Positions 50,498-59,457 are shown, counted from the stretch's first letter. The stretch: DNA of 64,000 bases from Methylotenera sp965234545 (GCA_965234545.1 OZ248348.1:682001-746000), one strand, 5' to 3'. Made by a program: numbers and translations. Notes: a model not told the origin generated them from the letters alone.

Positions 50498-51902
50498 AGT
50501 TAACTCCTGCGCTAGTCAGCGGTTTTTCCATTAAGTTTTCCAGCTTTCTGACCGCGTCATTATATTGATACTGGGCTGTCGCTAAGTTTTTTTCTGCCAG
50601 CACGGTTTCTAATTTTGCTAAGGTGAAAGCGAGTCGGTCAATTTGACCGGCGGCCAATAAACTAGCCATGCGTTTTTCCTGTAACTGCTGCTCATTTAGC
50701 AGCGACTTTTGTTTAATTAAAGCCGTACGCGCCTCACTTAGCTCACCGTGAGCGACCACTGTGTCAGCTAGGATTTGGTTTTGCAGTACTTCGAATTGAG
50801 CCGCTTCCACTTCACGTAATTGGGTGGCTTCTGCAATGGCTAATTTATTTTTATGCAACAGGCTTAGCAAACCGGATAAACCTAAGGACCAAACGCTGTC
50901 ACCAAATTCATACGCGTAACCCGGACTAATAATTAGATCGGGGTATTGATTGGCTATTTCCAGCTTCAATTTGGATTCCATGCTGGCGTAGCGTAATAGG
51001 GCGATTCTTAAATCTAAACGATTTAATAATGCATTTTTTTGCAGCTCGGCTAATGGCCAATCTTGATTTGATTGCAGGCTAGGGTCGCTTTTCAAAGTTA
51101 ATTTATTAAACTGCGTCAGCGGCAAGCCAGCCTGACTTGCTAGCTGATTGTGTAGTGTTTGCGACTGTTGTTGAGCTTGATTTAGCATGGCTGCATTAGA
51201 TTGCATTTGCAAGCCGGCTACACTCAGCTCTACATTTGAGGCTGCACCCAATGCCACGCGTTTTTTATAAATAGCAACGATGGCTTGGTAGGCAGTTTGC
51301 TCCTTAGTCAATAAGCGAATTTGATCTAATTTTGCTTGGTAGTCTAGCCAAGTTTGCGCCAGTTTGCTGCGCAACTCCCAAGCCGTTTTTGCTGTTTGCA
51401 ATTGGGCTATTTCGGCTAAGTGCTTAGCGTTGTCGACGCGTATGCCTTTTTTGTTAGCTATGTCCAAGGGCAGGTCTATGCTTAGTCCTAATGCGTATGG
51501 TTTTTTAACCGGATCCGGATCGTTGCTACGGGCAAGGTTGGCATTCAAGCTTGGAATGGCTGATCCGGCAGTGGTGGCCACGGCTAAAGCGGCAGCCTGG
51601 GATTTGGCTTTGGCCAGGTCTAAGCTAGGGTGAAAAAATAAAGCGCAGTAGCTAAGGTCTTCTAGCCCCCAAGCCTGCATTGGCAATTGATCGGATTTAT
51701 AGCCATGCGCAATGAGAAATGCTTGAAAGGCTGGGCTATTGGGGTCTTTTTCGGCTAACTTAGCTAAATTAGCTTGGGAATCTATGGGTTTAGCTTGATA
51801 TTGCTGAAAGCTGCAAGCAGTTATCATTAATGGAACGAGCATGAAGCGCAAGGTGTTGAGTTTGAAACGCAAGCTGAATAATGAGGCGGTTGGCTTTTGC
51901 AA
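50487..51902 (-). CDS. TolC-family outer-membrane lipoprotein
   Basis: Outer-membrane channel of the tripartite efflux system, 471 residues. A lipobox ITAC (Cys at about residue 30) suggests an acylated N-terminus as in CusC/CzcC. Two long heptad-rich TolC repeats are present; AWGLEDLSYCALFFHPSLDLAKAKSQAA marks the first and NRLDLRIALLRYASMESKLKLEIANQYPDLIISPGYAYE the second. First of the three structural genes, 53 bp after a small unknown gene on the same strand. Confidence 0.9.
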   Translation of the reverse strand: MQKPTASLFSLRFKLNTLRFMLVPLMITACSFQQYQAKPIDSQANLAKLAEKDPNSPAFQAFLIAHGYKSDQLPMQAWGLEDLSYCALFFHPSLDLAKAKSQAAALAVATTAGSAIPSLNANLARSNDPDPVKKPYALGLSIDLPLDIANKKGIRVDNAKHLAEIAQLQTAKTAWELRSKLAQTWLDYQAKLDQIRLLTKEQTAYQAIVAIYKKRVALGAASNVELSVAGLQMQSNAAMLNQAQQQSQTLHNQLASQAGLPLTQFNKLTLKSDPSLQSNQDWPLAELQKNALLNRLDLRIALLRYASMESKLKLEIANQYPDLIISPGYAYEFGDSVWSLGLSGLLSLLHKNKLAIAEATQLREVEAAQFEVLQNQILADTVVAHGELSEARTALIKQKSLLNEQQLQEKRMASLLAAGQIDRLAFTLAKLETVLAEKNLATAQYQYNDAVRKLENLMEKPLTSAGVNYES

Positions 51903-51955
51903 AATAATGCTTTGACTAGTTCGGTTTACGTTATTGGTTGATTTACCGGCTGAAG

Positions 51956-52204
51956 TTATTCAATGATTTCTGCATGAACAGCGCTCAAGGCATCTTGCAA
52001 GGTTTCTTCAGTTAAGCCGTTTATACTGGTGGCCAGTAGGTCCGCTGCCTCCACTGTGCTAATCGGCAAATCATGGCTATCCATTTCTGCAATCAACCCG
52101 GCTGCCGCCCCCGTTACTTTTAGTAAAGAAAGACGCTCACGCATAAGCAGTTCTAGCTCCGTGCGCAGCATATTAATTTCATTTTCATTGATATTGGTTT
52201 GCAT
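51956..52204 (-). CDS. Hypothetical small helical protein upstream of the efflux operon
   Basis: 82 residues if started at ATG 52204 (AAGAG lies upstream on the minus strand); an in-frame ATG at 52252 adds 16 less plausible residues. It is predicted mostly alpha-helical and acidic, with MLRTELELLMRERLSLLKVTGAAAGLIAEMD followed by DLPISTVEAADLLATSINGLTEETL. No signal, no Cys or His clusters and no DNA-binding motif. It is on the same strand as, and 53 bp before, the efflux channel gene. I do not recognise the family; it could be a co-expressed small regulator. Confidence 0.6.
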   Translation of the reverse strand: MQTNINENEINMLRTELELLMRERLSLLKVTGAAAGLIAEMDSHDLPISTVEAADLLATSINGLTEETLQDALSAVHAEIIE

Positions 52205-52362
52205 GGCTGTACTCTTAATTGGTTGTGGATGGCATAGCGCATCTTTTGACATTCTCGCACAATCATCCGATATTTTGCTAGTGAGGAGTGAATAAGCCTT
52301 AGCCTAGTATTTGCCTGCAAGTTCAGTGCATAAATATATGCCAATTTTCTCTTTTTAGCTGT

Positions 52363-52390
52363 TGCTAGCAGCGTGACTTGCGCTATAATG
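52363..52390 (+). promoter_or_regulatory. tRNA-Leu promoter region with duplicated -10 motif
   Basis: TTGCTA and a perfect TATAAT spaced 16 bp lie about 45 bp before tRNA-Leu. The motif GCGCTATAATGC occurs again 29 bp downstream (about 52409-52420), where AAACAGC and GCTGTTT (52404-52425) flank the second TATAAT as a perfect inverted repeat. Confidence 0.55.
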
Positions 52391-52433
52391 CCGGCTTGTT
52401 TTTAAACAGCGCTATAATGCTGTTTACTTAAAT

Positions 52434-52518
52434 GCGAGAGTGGCGGAATTGGTAGACGCACTGGATTTAGGTTCCAGCGCCGTAAGGCGTGAGAGTTCGA
52501 GTCTCTCCTTTCGCACCA
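52434..52518 (+). tRNA. tRNA-Leu (anticodon TAG)
   Basis: 85-base tRNA with encoded CCA. The acceptor GCGAGAG pairs with CTTTCGC (one G-T). The anticodon stem CTGGA/TCCAG encloses loop TTTAGGT with TAG at 52468-52470, reading CUA and probably all CUN codons. A long variable arm (GCGCC...GGCGT region) confirms class II. T-loop GTTCGAG is intact. Confidence 0.97.
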
Positions 52519-52525
52519 AATACTT

Positions 52526-52556
52526 AGAGGCTTTCCTTAATCGGAAGGCCTTTTTT
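52526..52556 (+). terminator. Intrinsic terminator after tRNA-Leu
   Basis: GAGGCTTTCC-TTAATC-GGAAGGCC followed by TTTTTT. One G-T pair in the stem. It ends the monocistronic tRNA transcript before tig. Confidence 0.85.
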
Positions 52557-52601
52557 GTGCCTGTCGCAATCTCCCTCATTGAAAAAATTGTCTGGCGTGA
52601 T

Positions 52602-52630
52602 TTGTTTACAAAAGCCTAATATGCTATAGT
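52602..52630 (+). promoter_or_regulatory. Sigma-70 promoter for tig-clpP-clpX
   Basis: TTGTTT (52602-52607), 17-bp spacer, TATAGT (52625-52630). The leader to the tig ATG at 52872 is about 235 bases and contains a weak hairpin ACAAACG-N13-CGTTTGT (52794-52820). Nothing else is recognised in this 350-bp gap. Confidence 0.5.
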
Positions 52631-52871
52631 TTGCCGCTTAATTTAAGCGAAGCAGTGAGCCTTATAAACGCGTGTTTCAATGGCGTGTCTAAAGTCGGTG
52701 AAATTGTTTAATAAAACACCGTCCAATGCCACCAGCATGATTTTTTTTGTTGCCCATAATTCGTTCCAATTTAGTGAATAACGACCTGATTTTACAAACG
52801 ATTTTCCTAAAAACGTTTGTTCATTTTCAAGCGTGGAATAATTTAGAAACTTGACCTTAGGAATAAACCGC

Positions 52872-54176
52872 ATGGCATTGAATGTTGAAACTATTAGCAA
52901 ACTTGAGCGCCGTATTACCATTACGGTTCCACTTCAACCACTGGAAGCGCAAATTCGTCAGCGCCTAACTCAGATGTCACGCACGGCAAAATTTGCCGGC
53001 TTCCGTCCAGGTAAAGCCCCCATGGGTTTGGTGAATCAGCATTATGGCGATCAAGTGCGCGATGAGGTATATTCCAGCGCCGTTGAAAAAAGCTTCGGCG
53101 ATGCCGTAGAGGAAGCTAAATTACGCGTTGCCGGCTACCCTAATATTGAGCACAAGCCTTTTGAGGCGGCCTCGGTCAATTTGGAATACACGGCTACATT
53201 TGAAGTGTTTCCTGAAGTCACGATAGGTGACTTAGCAAAAATCAAAATCGAACGTCCAGCATTGGAAGTCGGCGATGCCGATGTTAAAAACACCTTGGAT
53301 GTGCTAGTTAAACAACGTGTGAGTTACGTGCCTGTAAAACGGGCGGCCAAAAAAGGCGATCGTATTAATGTGACCTTAACGGCATCGGTAGATGGCAAAG
53401 AGGTTGAATCCACTGGCGATACCGGCATTGATTTAGTATTGGGCGATGCAGGACGTGTGGCTAGCTTTGATGAGCAATTGACCGGTGGTAAAGCAGGCGC
53501 TTCCAAAAAATTTGAAATAGCCTACCCAGCGGATCACAATCCGGCTCAACTTGCAGGCAAGACCGTTGCTTATGAAGTTAATTACATTAGCGTGTCAGAA
53601 CCAAGTTACCCTGAATTGGATGCCGATTTTGCTAAGAGTTTAGGCATAGAAGACGGTGACGTGGCGAAGATGAAAGCGGAAATCACCGAAAGCTTAAAAC
53701 AAGAAGTAGAAAAACGTGTCAGCGCTAAGGTTAAAGAGCAAGTGTTTCAAGCTTTAGTTGATCAAGCCGATTTCGAGATACCACGCGTATTGTTGGGCAC
53801 CGAAATCAACCGCATGATGGAAACTACCGCGCAAAATCTTAAGCAGCGTGGTGCTGACCTTAGCACCATCAAACTTGAGCCTTCTATGTTTGAAGAGCAA
53901 GCTAAACGCAGCACTAAATTACGCTTAATTCTTGGTGAATTAATCAATAAAAACGGTTTGCATGCTAATGCAGACCAGGTGCGTGCCATGGTGGATGTGT
54001 TTTCACAAAGCTTTGAGCGTCCGGCTGATGTGGTCACTTGGTATTATGCTGATCCTAAACGTTTGGATGAGCCGGCAGCCTTAGCCACCGAAGAAAATGC
54101 AGTGGCTTGGGTCTTAGCTAAAGCTAAAGTCAGCGATAAAAAAGTTAAATTTGATGATTTAATGGGAAATGCTTAA
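52872..54176 (+). CDS. tig: Trigger factor
   Basis: Ribosome-bound chaperone and prolyl isomerase at the peptide exit tunnel. ATG 52872 is chosen because it gives MALNVETISKLERRITITVP, the family N-terminus, with AGGA upstream; an in-frame ATG at 52851 adds 7 residues. The ribosome-binding loop GFRPGKAP (about residues 44-51), a FKBP-type middle domain (about 150-245) and a helical C-terminal chaperone region are present; 434 residues. Stop and clpP start overlap as TAATG, so expression is coupled with the protease genes. Confidence 0.96.
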   Translation: MALNVETISKLERRITITVPLQPLEAQIRQRLTQMSRTAKFAGFRPGKAPMGLVNQHYGDQVRDEVYSSAVEKSFGDAVEEAKLRVAGYPNIEHKPFEAASVNLEYTATFEVFPEVTIGDLAKIKIERPALEVGDADVKNTLDVLVKQRVSYVPVKRAAKKGDRINVTLTASVDGKEVESTGDTGIDLVLGDAGRVASFDEQLTGGKAGASKKFEIAYPADHNPAQLAGKTVAYEVNYISVSEPSYPELDADFAKSLGIEDGDVAKMKAEITESLKQEVEKRVSAKVKEQVFQALVDQADFEIPRVLLGTEINRMMETTAQNLKQRGADLSTIKLEPSMFEEQAKRSTKLRLILGELINKNGLHANADQVRAMVDVFSQSFERPADVVTWYYADPKRLDEPAALATEENAVAWVLAKAKVSDKKVKFDDLMGNA

Positions 54177-54820
54177 TGAATACTTTGCCAGGGTCGCCGT
54201 TGCAACAAGATTTAAGTCCACAAGGTTTGGGCTATATCCCCATGGTGGTGGAGCAAAGCGGCCGTGGCGAACGTTCCTACGATATCTATTCGCGCTTACT
54301 TAAAGAGCGGGTGGTGTTCTTGGTAGGCCCAGTCAATGATATGTCGGCTAATTTAGTGGTGGCGCAGTTGCTATTCCTAGAAGCGGAAAATCCAGACAAA
54401 GACATTTCACTGTACATTAATTCCCCGGGTGGTTCAGTGACAGCGGGCATGTCCATCTACGACACCATGCAATTTATTAAGGCGGACGTCAGCACGCTAT
54501 GCATAGGCCAAGCAGCCAGCATGGGCGCATTTCTTTTAGCGGCGGGGGCTAAAGGTAAGCGATTTAGCCTGCCTAATTCCCGCGTGATGATCCATCAGCC
54601 ATCTGGCGGCTTTCAGGGTCAATCTACCGACATAGCCATACATGCTAAAGAAATCATGTACTTGCGTGAAAAGTTAAATGCCATATTGGCTCATCACACT
54701 GGAAAAACAGCGGCAGAGATAGATTTGGATACCGAGCGCGACAACTTCATGAGCGCGGAACAGTCTCTGGCGTACGGCATGATAGATAAGGTGATTACCA
54801 GTCGATCTGAAGCGGCATAG
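54176..54820 (+). CDS. clpP: ATP-dependent Clp protease proteolytic subunit
   Basis: Serine peptidase that forms the tetradecameric chamber working with ClpX. Catalytic Ser in IGQAASMGAFLLAAG (about residue 110), His in RVMIHQPSGGFQG (about 135) and Asp in DLDTERDNFM (about 184). The 214 residues are typical. The start codon overlaps the tig stop; clpX follows after 56 bp. Confidence 0.97.
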   Translation: MNTLPGSPLQQDLSPQGLGYIPMVVEQSGRGERSYDIYSRLLKERVVFLVGPVNDMSANLVVAQLLFLEAENPDKDISLYINSPGGSVTAGMSIYDTMQFIKADVSTLCIGQAASMGAFLLAAGAKGKRFSLPNSRVMIHQPSGGFQGQSTDIAIHAKEIMYLREKLNAILAHHTGKTAAEIDLDTERDNFMSAEQSLAYGMIDKVITSRSEAA

Positions 54821-54876
54821 TCATTTTGCTGGCATCATAAATACTGGCCTAAGTGTTTTTTTAATAGGGAATATAC

Positions 54877-56157
54877 ATGGCTACTAAAGCTGACGGCGAT
54901 AAATTACTTTACTGTTCATTCTGTGGCAAAAGCCAACACGAAGTCAAAAAACTCATTGCCGGCCCATCTGTTTTTGTCTGCAATGAATGCGTGGACTTAT
55001 GCAATGACATCATTCGTGAGGAAGTAAAGACCACGGATGGCCTTAAATCCACCGATCAAAGTCTGCCTACCCCACAAGAAATTTGTAAAATTTTAGACCA
55101 ATACGTCATTGGTCAAACCCACGCGAAAAAGAATTTAGCCGTTGCGGTTTACAATCATTACAAACGCCTTGGCCATAATAATTTATCCGATGGCGGTCAA
55201 AAAGACGAAGTCGAAATTTCCAAAAGTAACATTTTGCTTATCGGCCCAACCGGCTCAGGTAAAACCTTGTTGGCCCAAACGCTCGCCCGCCTGCTGGATG
55301 TTCCCTTTGTGATGGCGGATGCCACCACACTAACCGAAGCCGGTTACGTGGGTGAAGACGTGGAAAACATCATGCAAAAATTATTGCAAAAATGCGACTA
55401 CGACGTGGAAAAAGCCAAGCGCGGCATTGTTTATATCGATGAGGTGGATAAGATTTCGCGTAAGTCTGAAAACGCATCCATTACCCGCGATGTATCAGGG
55501 GAGGGCGTGCAACAAGCCTTGTTAAAATTAATTGAAGGCACCGTGGCATCGATTCCACCGCAAGGCGGACGCAAACACCCGAATCAAGAATTCGTGCAAT
55601 TGGATACCACTAATATCTTGTTTATTTGTGGTGGGGCATTCGATGGTCTAGAGAAAGTCATCCGTTTGCGTTCTGAAAAGGGTGGCATAGGGTTTGGTGC
55701 TGAAGTAAAAAGCAAAGACGATGAGCGTCAGGTAGGTGCTGTATTAAGAGATGTCGAGCCAGAAGATTTAATTAAATTTGGCCTGATACCCGAGTTTATC
55801 GGTCGTTTACCGGTGGTGGCCACTTTGGAGTCCTTGGACGAGGCCGCCTTGATGACCATCTTGACCGAACCAAAAAATGCCCTAACTAAGCAATACATTA
55901 AATTATTCAAAATGGAAGGCGTGGAATTGGAGTTTAGGGATGCAGCTTTACTCCTCATCGCTAAGAAAGCCTTGGAGCGTAAAACCGGCGCCCGCGGTCT
56001 GCGATCCATTTTAGAGCATGCTTTGCTCGAGATTATGTATGAATTGCCCTCACTTAAAAACCTTAGCAAGGTAGTGATTGATGAAGGCGTGATTCGTGGC
56101 GACACGCCTGCCATACTGATTTTTGCTGATACTCCTGCGGAAGAAGCCGTTGGATAA
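54877..56157 (+). CDS. clpX: ATP-dependent Clp protease ATP-binding subunit ClpX
   Basis: AAA+ unfoldase that feeds ssrA-tagged and other proteins to ClpP. The N-terminal zinc domain has CSFCGKSQHEVKKL and CNECVDLC (four Cys). Walker A GPTGSGKTLLAQTLA, pore loop GYVGEDVE, Walker B GIVYIDEVDKI and sensor 2 GARGLRSILE follow. The 426 residues match. A perfect 10-bp hairpin (56159-56189) follows directly. Confidence 0.97.
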   Translation: MATKADGDKLLYCSFCGKSQHEVKKLIAGPSVFVCNECVDLCNDIIREEVKTTDGLKSTDQSLPTPQEICKILDQYVIGQTHAKKNLAVAVYNHYKRLGHNNLSDGGQKDEVEISKSNILLIGPTGSGKTLLAQTLARLLDVPFVMADATTLTEAGYVGEDVENIMQKLLQKCDYDVEKAKRGIVYIDEVDKISRKSENASITRDVSGEGVQQALLKLIEGTVASIPPQGGRKHPNQEFVQLDTTNILFICGGAFDGLEKVIRLRSEKGGIGFGAEVKSKDDERQVGAVLRDVEPEDLIKFGLIPEFIGRLPVVATLESLDEAALMTILTEPKNALTKQYIKLFKMEGVELEFRDAALLLIAKKALERKTGARGLRSILEHALLEIMYELPSLKNLSKVVIDEGVIRGDTPAILIFADTPAEEAVG

Positions 56158-56158
56158 A

Positions 56159-56189
56159 TACTAAACGGCTCATTTCTGCCCGTTTAGTA
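56159..56189 (+). other. Hairpin after clpX
   Basis: TACTAAACGG-N11-CCGTTTAGTA has perfect 10-bp arms starting at the end of clpX. No T-run follows, so it is either a weak terminator or a 3'-end stabiliser, isolating clpX from lon. Confidence 0.5.
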
Positions 56190-56205
56190 ATGCGTAACCA
56201 TTAGA

Positions 56206-56231
56206 CTTGAATCGCCGTTATTTGCCCCCAT
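56206..56231 (+). promoter_or_regulatory. Sigma-32-like heat-shock promoter of lon
   Basis: CTTGAAT (56206-56212) and CCCCAT (56226-56231) are separated by 14 bp after CTTGAA, matching the RpoH consensus CTTGAA-N13-17-CCCCAT. Located about 50 bp before the lon start, in agreement with known heat-shock control of lon in proteobacteria. Confidence 0.65.
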
Positions 56232-56284
56232 AAATAACGCTTAGCGATTTGTGTTTAATGACTTAGTTTAATTTGGGACCCTCC

Positions 56285-58735
56285 ATGATCACATCTTTAC
56301 CTTCCTACTCCCCCGATGAGGGCTTATTGCCGGTCTTGCCGTTACGGGATGTAGTGGTTTACCCGCATCTGGTTATTCCATTGTTTGTGGGACGCACGAA
56401 ATCGGTTAAAGCCTTAGAAATTGCATCCGATGGCAACAAACAAATTTTATTGGTTGCGCAAAAATCCGCTAATAAAGATGAACCGGATGCAGAGGATTTG
56501 TATGAAGTGGGTACGGTCGCGACCGTCTTGCAGATGCTTAAATTGCCTGACGGCACGGTAAAAGTCCTGGTAGAAGGTGTGCAGCGTGCCAAAGTCAGCG
56601 GTTTTATTGAGATGGAGGAGTGCTTTGCTGCAAGAGCAGAGCTCATTCCTGAATCAGACAGCGACATAGAAATACAGGCTTTGATGCGTACGGTTTTTGC
56701 TCAATTCGATCAATACGTCAAGCTAAACAAAAAAATCCCACCAGAAATTCTGACTTCTTTAGCCGGTATAGACGAGGCCGGTCGTTTGGCGGATACGATT
56801 GCTGCCCATTTGACCTTGAAGTTGGATGAAAAACAAAAAGTATTGGAAATGTTCAGCGTGGCTGAGCGTTTGGAGCATTTGCTGCGTTTAATGGAAGCTG
56901 AAATTGACATTCTTCAGGTGGAAAAACGCATCCGTGGCCGCGTTAAGCGCCAAATGGAAAAAACTCAGCGCGAATACTATTTGAATGAGCAGGTTAAGGC
57001 GATTCAAAAAGAGTTGGGTGAGCAAGACGAAAATGCGGAAATGGAAGAGCTAGAAAAACGCATAGAAGAAGCACGTATGCCTAAGGACGCCTTGGCTAAA
57101 GTGTCCAGTGAACTGAAAAAACTCAAACTCATGTCGCCTATGTCAGCAGAAGCCTCAGTGGTGCGCAACTACATAGACACACTGATTAATCTGCCTTGGA
57201 AGAAAAAAACCAAAATCAGCAAAAATTTATTGGCTGCTGAGAAGGTGCTGGACGACGACCATTTTGGCCTAGAGAAGGTTAAAGAACGGATTGTTGAGTA
57301 TTTAGCCGTGCAACAACGCGTGGATAAAATCAAAGCACCTATACTTTGCCTAGTCGGGCCGCCTGGTGTTGGTAAGACTTCTTTGGGTCAAAGCATAGCC
57401 AAAGCGGTGAACAGAAAATTCATACGCATGGCCTTAGGTGGGGTGCGAGATGAATCTGAAATTCGTGGCCACAGGCGGACATACATTGGCTCCATGCCAG
57501 GTAAAATCTTACAGGGTATGGCTAAGGTTGGCGTTAAAAACCCATTATTCTTGTTAGATGAAGTGGATAAAATGGGTCAAGACATGCGTGGTGATCCATC
57601 ATCAGCGCTGTTGGAAGTGTTGGATCCAGAGCAAAATCATACCTTTGCAGACCACTACGTTGAGGTTGAATACGACTTGTCTGATGTGATGTTTGTCGCC
57701 ACAGCTAATTCCATGAACATTCCTGCTGCGCTATTGGATCGCATGGAAATCATACATCTGTCTGGCTACACTGAAGATGAAAAAGTAAACATTGCAATGC
57801 GATATTTATTGCCCAAGCAGTTGAAGTCACACGGTCTAAAAGAGGCCGAGGTCAGCATAACGGAAGACACGCTGCGCGATATCGTCCGTTACTACACGCG
57901 TGAAGCGGGCGTGCGTAAGTTAGAACAAGAGGTGTCCAAAGTCTGCCGCAAGGTGGTTAAAGCCTTGTTGACCGCAAAAGCAGATAGTGGCGGCCAGTCC
58001 ATCAAGAAAATTGACGTCACACCAGCTACACTTGAAACGTATTTGGGGGTGCAGCGTTACGATTTCGGTGTGGCCGCAAAAGAAAATCAAGTGGGTCAAG
58101 TCACCGGTTTGGCATGGACTTCTGTTGGCGGTGAACTGTTAACGATAGAGGCGGTATTGCTGGCCGGCAAGGGTAAAACCACCACCACAGGAAAACTGGG
58201 TGACGTGATGAAAGAGTCGACTCAAGCCGCCATGAGCGTGGTGCGCAGTCGCGCCAAACGCTTGGGTATTAATGACGATTTTTATGAAAAAAATGACATC
58301 CATATCCATTTCCCTGAGGGTGCCACGCCAAAAGATGGACCAAGCGCTGGTATAGCCATTACCACTGCCTTGGTTTCCATACTGACAGGCATTCCTGTTA
58401 GAGCAGACGTAGCCATGACAGGGGAAATTACATTGCGTGGTGAGGTTCTGCCGATTGGTGGCCTTAAAGAAAAATTATTGGCGGCGCATAGGGGCGGCAT
58501 TAAAACGGTATTGATCCCCCAGCAAAATGTCAAAGATTTAGCGGATATACCAGAAAATATTAAAAATCATTTAGACATACACCCTGTGCAATGGATAGAT
58601 GAGGTGCTGACCTTGGCGTTGGCCTCGCAACCTGTCCCACTGCAGGAATCCGATGCTAAGCTTGCCACTGATGTGGTGTTGGCGGATAAAACGGTAGACA
58701 AGGCAATAGTACTAAATGATGAGTTAAAGCACTGA
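56285..58735 (+). CDS. lon: ATP-dependent protease Lon
   Basis: Homohexameric AAA+ serine protease that degrades misfolded and regulatory proteins. The N-terminal substrate-binding domain (about residues 10-205: LPVLPLRDVVVYPHLVIPLFVGR), Walker A GPPGVGKTSLGQ (about 358), Walker B LFLLDEVDKMG and the protease domain with catalytic Ser in PKDGPSAGIAI and Lys in IGGLKEKLLAAHRGG are complete. ATG 56285 is preferred over TTG 56273. With 816 residues it has a C-terminal extension of about 20 residues beyond the catalytic domain. Preceded by a heat-shock-type promoter. Confidence 0.96.
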   Translation: MITSLPSYSPDEGLLPVLPLRDVVVYPHLVIPLFVGRTKSVKALEIASDGNKQILLVAQKSANKDEPDAEDLYEVGTVATVLQMLKLPDGTVKVLVEGVQRAKVSGFIEMEECFAARAELIPESDSDIEIQALMRTVFAQFDQYVKLNKKIPPEILTSLAGIDEAGRLADTIAAHLTLKLDEKQKVLEMFSVAERLEHLLRLMEAEIDILQVEKRIRGRVKRQMEKTQREYYLNEQVKAIQKELGEQDENAEMEELEKRIEEARMPKDALAKVSSELKKLKLMSPMSAEASVVRNYIDTLINLPWKKKTKISKNLLAAEKVLDDDHFGLEKVKERIVEYLAVQQRVDKIKAPILCLVGPPGVGKTSLGQSIAKAVNRKFIRMALGGVRDESEIRGHRRTYIGSMPGKILQGMAKVGVKNPLFLLDEVDKMGQDMRGDPSSALLEVLDPEQNHTFADHYVEVEYDLSDVMFVATANSMNIPAALLDRMEIIHLSGYTEDEKVNIAMRYLLPKQLKSHGLKEAEVSITEDTLRDIVRYYTREAGVRKLEQEVSKVCRKVVKALLTAKADSGGQSIKKIDVTPATLETYLGVQRYDFGVAAKENQVGQVTGLAWTSVGGELLTIEAVLLAGKGKTTTTGKLGDVMKESTQAAMSVVRSRAKRLGINDDFYEKNDIHIHFPEGATPKDGPSAGIAITTALVSILTGIPVRADVAMTGEITLRGEVLPIGGLKEKLLAAHRGGIKTVLIPQQNVKDLADIPENIKNHLDIHPVQWIDEVLTLALASQPVPLQESDAKLATDVVLADKTVDKAIVLNDELKH

Positions 58736-58761
58736 GGCTTAGACATGCTTAATTCCAAGGC

Positions 58762-58791
58762 TTGACATGAGCTTTGTGACCTTGATATAAA
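58762..58791 (+). promoter_or_regulatory. Strong sigma-70 promoter of hupB
   Basis: Consensus TTGACA (58762-58767) and TATAAA (58786-58791) with an 18-bp spacer, 70 bp before the hupB start. Confidence 0.7.
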
Positions 58792-58862
58792 GGCAAACGG
58801 GAGCTTGCTACCCAGGTTACAGTAAGGTCTTTAATTAACTAAAATTTAAGAGGGGATTACTC

Positions 58863-59135
58863 GTGAATAAATCAGATTTGATAGCTCGTATCGCCAGCAC
58901 AGCTGGCATTTCAAAAGCTGCTGCTGGTCGTGCACTGGATGCCACTACTGCTGCTGTTACGGCTGCCTTGAAAAAAGGCGACTTGGTCACACTCATAGGA
59001 TTTGGTACTTTTTATCTGGGTAAGCGTGCTGCCCGCAATGGTCGTAACCCACGTACTGGCGCAACAATTAAGATTAAAGCAGCGAATTCTCCTAAATTTA
59101 GAGCTGGTAAATCACTTAAAGATGCTGTAAACTAG
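58863..59135 (+). CDS. hupB: DNA-binding protein HU
   Basis: Abundant nucleoid protein that bends DNA without sequence preference. 90 residues with MNKSDLIARIASTAGISKAAAGRALD, LIGFGTFYLGKRAARNGRNPRTG (the DNA-binding arm) and AANSPKFRAGKSLKDAVN. The start is GTG 58863, with AGGGGA upstream. It follows lon, as in many proteobacteria, and is followed after 19 bp by tRNA-Val without a clear terminator. Confidence 0.95.
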   Translation: MNKSDLIARIASTAGISKAAAGRALDATTAAVTAALKKGDLVTLIGFGTFYLGKRAARNGRNPRTGATIKIKAANSPKFRAGKSLKDAVN

Positions 59136-59154
59136 CGTTTTTGTTGGTTAAGCA

Positions 59155-59230
59155 GGGTGCTTAGCTCAGTTGGTAGAGCGTCGCCCTTACAAGGCGAATG
59201 TCAGCGGTTCGACCCCGTTAGCACCCACCA
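59155..59230 (+). tRNA. tRNA-Val (anticodon TAC)
   Basis: 76 bases with encoded CCA. Acceptor GGGTGCT pairs with AGCACCC. The anticodon stem TCGCC/GGCGA encloses loop CTTACAA with TAC, reading GUA. T-loop GGTTCGACC is intact. Confidence 0.97.
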
Positions 59231-59282
59231 TTATTTCAAACCACAAAAAAGTGACTAAGTCGTTCCTAATTGTAAAATTTGA

Positions 59283-59312
59283 GAGTGCTGGTAAGTTAAG
59301 CACTCTTTTATT
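59283..59312 (+). terminator. Terminator between tRNA-Val and tRNA-Asp
   Basis: GAGTGCT-N9-AGCACTC followed by TTTTATTTT. The rest of the gap to tRNA-Asp is AT-rich with no ORF. Confidence 0.75.
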
Positions 59313-59380
59313 TTGCTAAAAATTTGAACGCAAAAAATTATACGGATTTTATTTTTTTTAATAAAATTTTATAAGTTTAT

Positions 59381-59457
59381 GGAGCGGTAGTTCAGTTGGT
59401 TAGAATACCTGCCTGTCACGCAGGTGGTCGCGGGTTCGAGTCCCGTCCGCTCCGCCA
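59381..59457 (+). tRNA. tRNA-Asp (anticodon GTC)
   Basis: 77 bases with encoded CCA. Acceptor GGAGCGG pairs with CCGCTCC. The anticodon stem CCTGC/GCAGG encloses loop CTGTCAC with GTC. T-loop GGTTCGAGTCC is intact. Confidence 0.97.

Noticed and set aside
52643..52921. 92-codon minus-strand ORF upstream of tig
   Set aside because: It runs into the tig coding region, has no ribosome binding site or recognised domain, and covers the tig leader. A real gene here is possible but unsupported.
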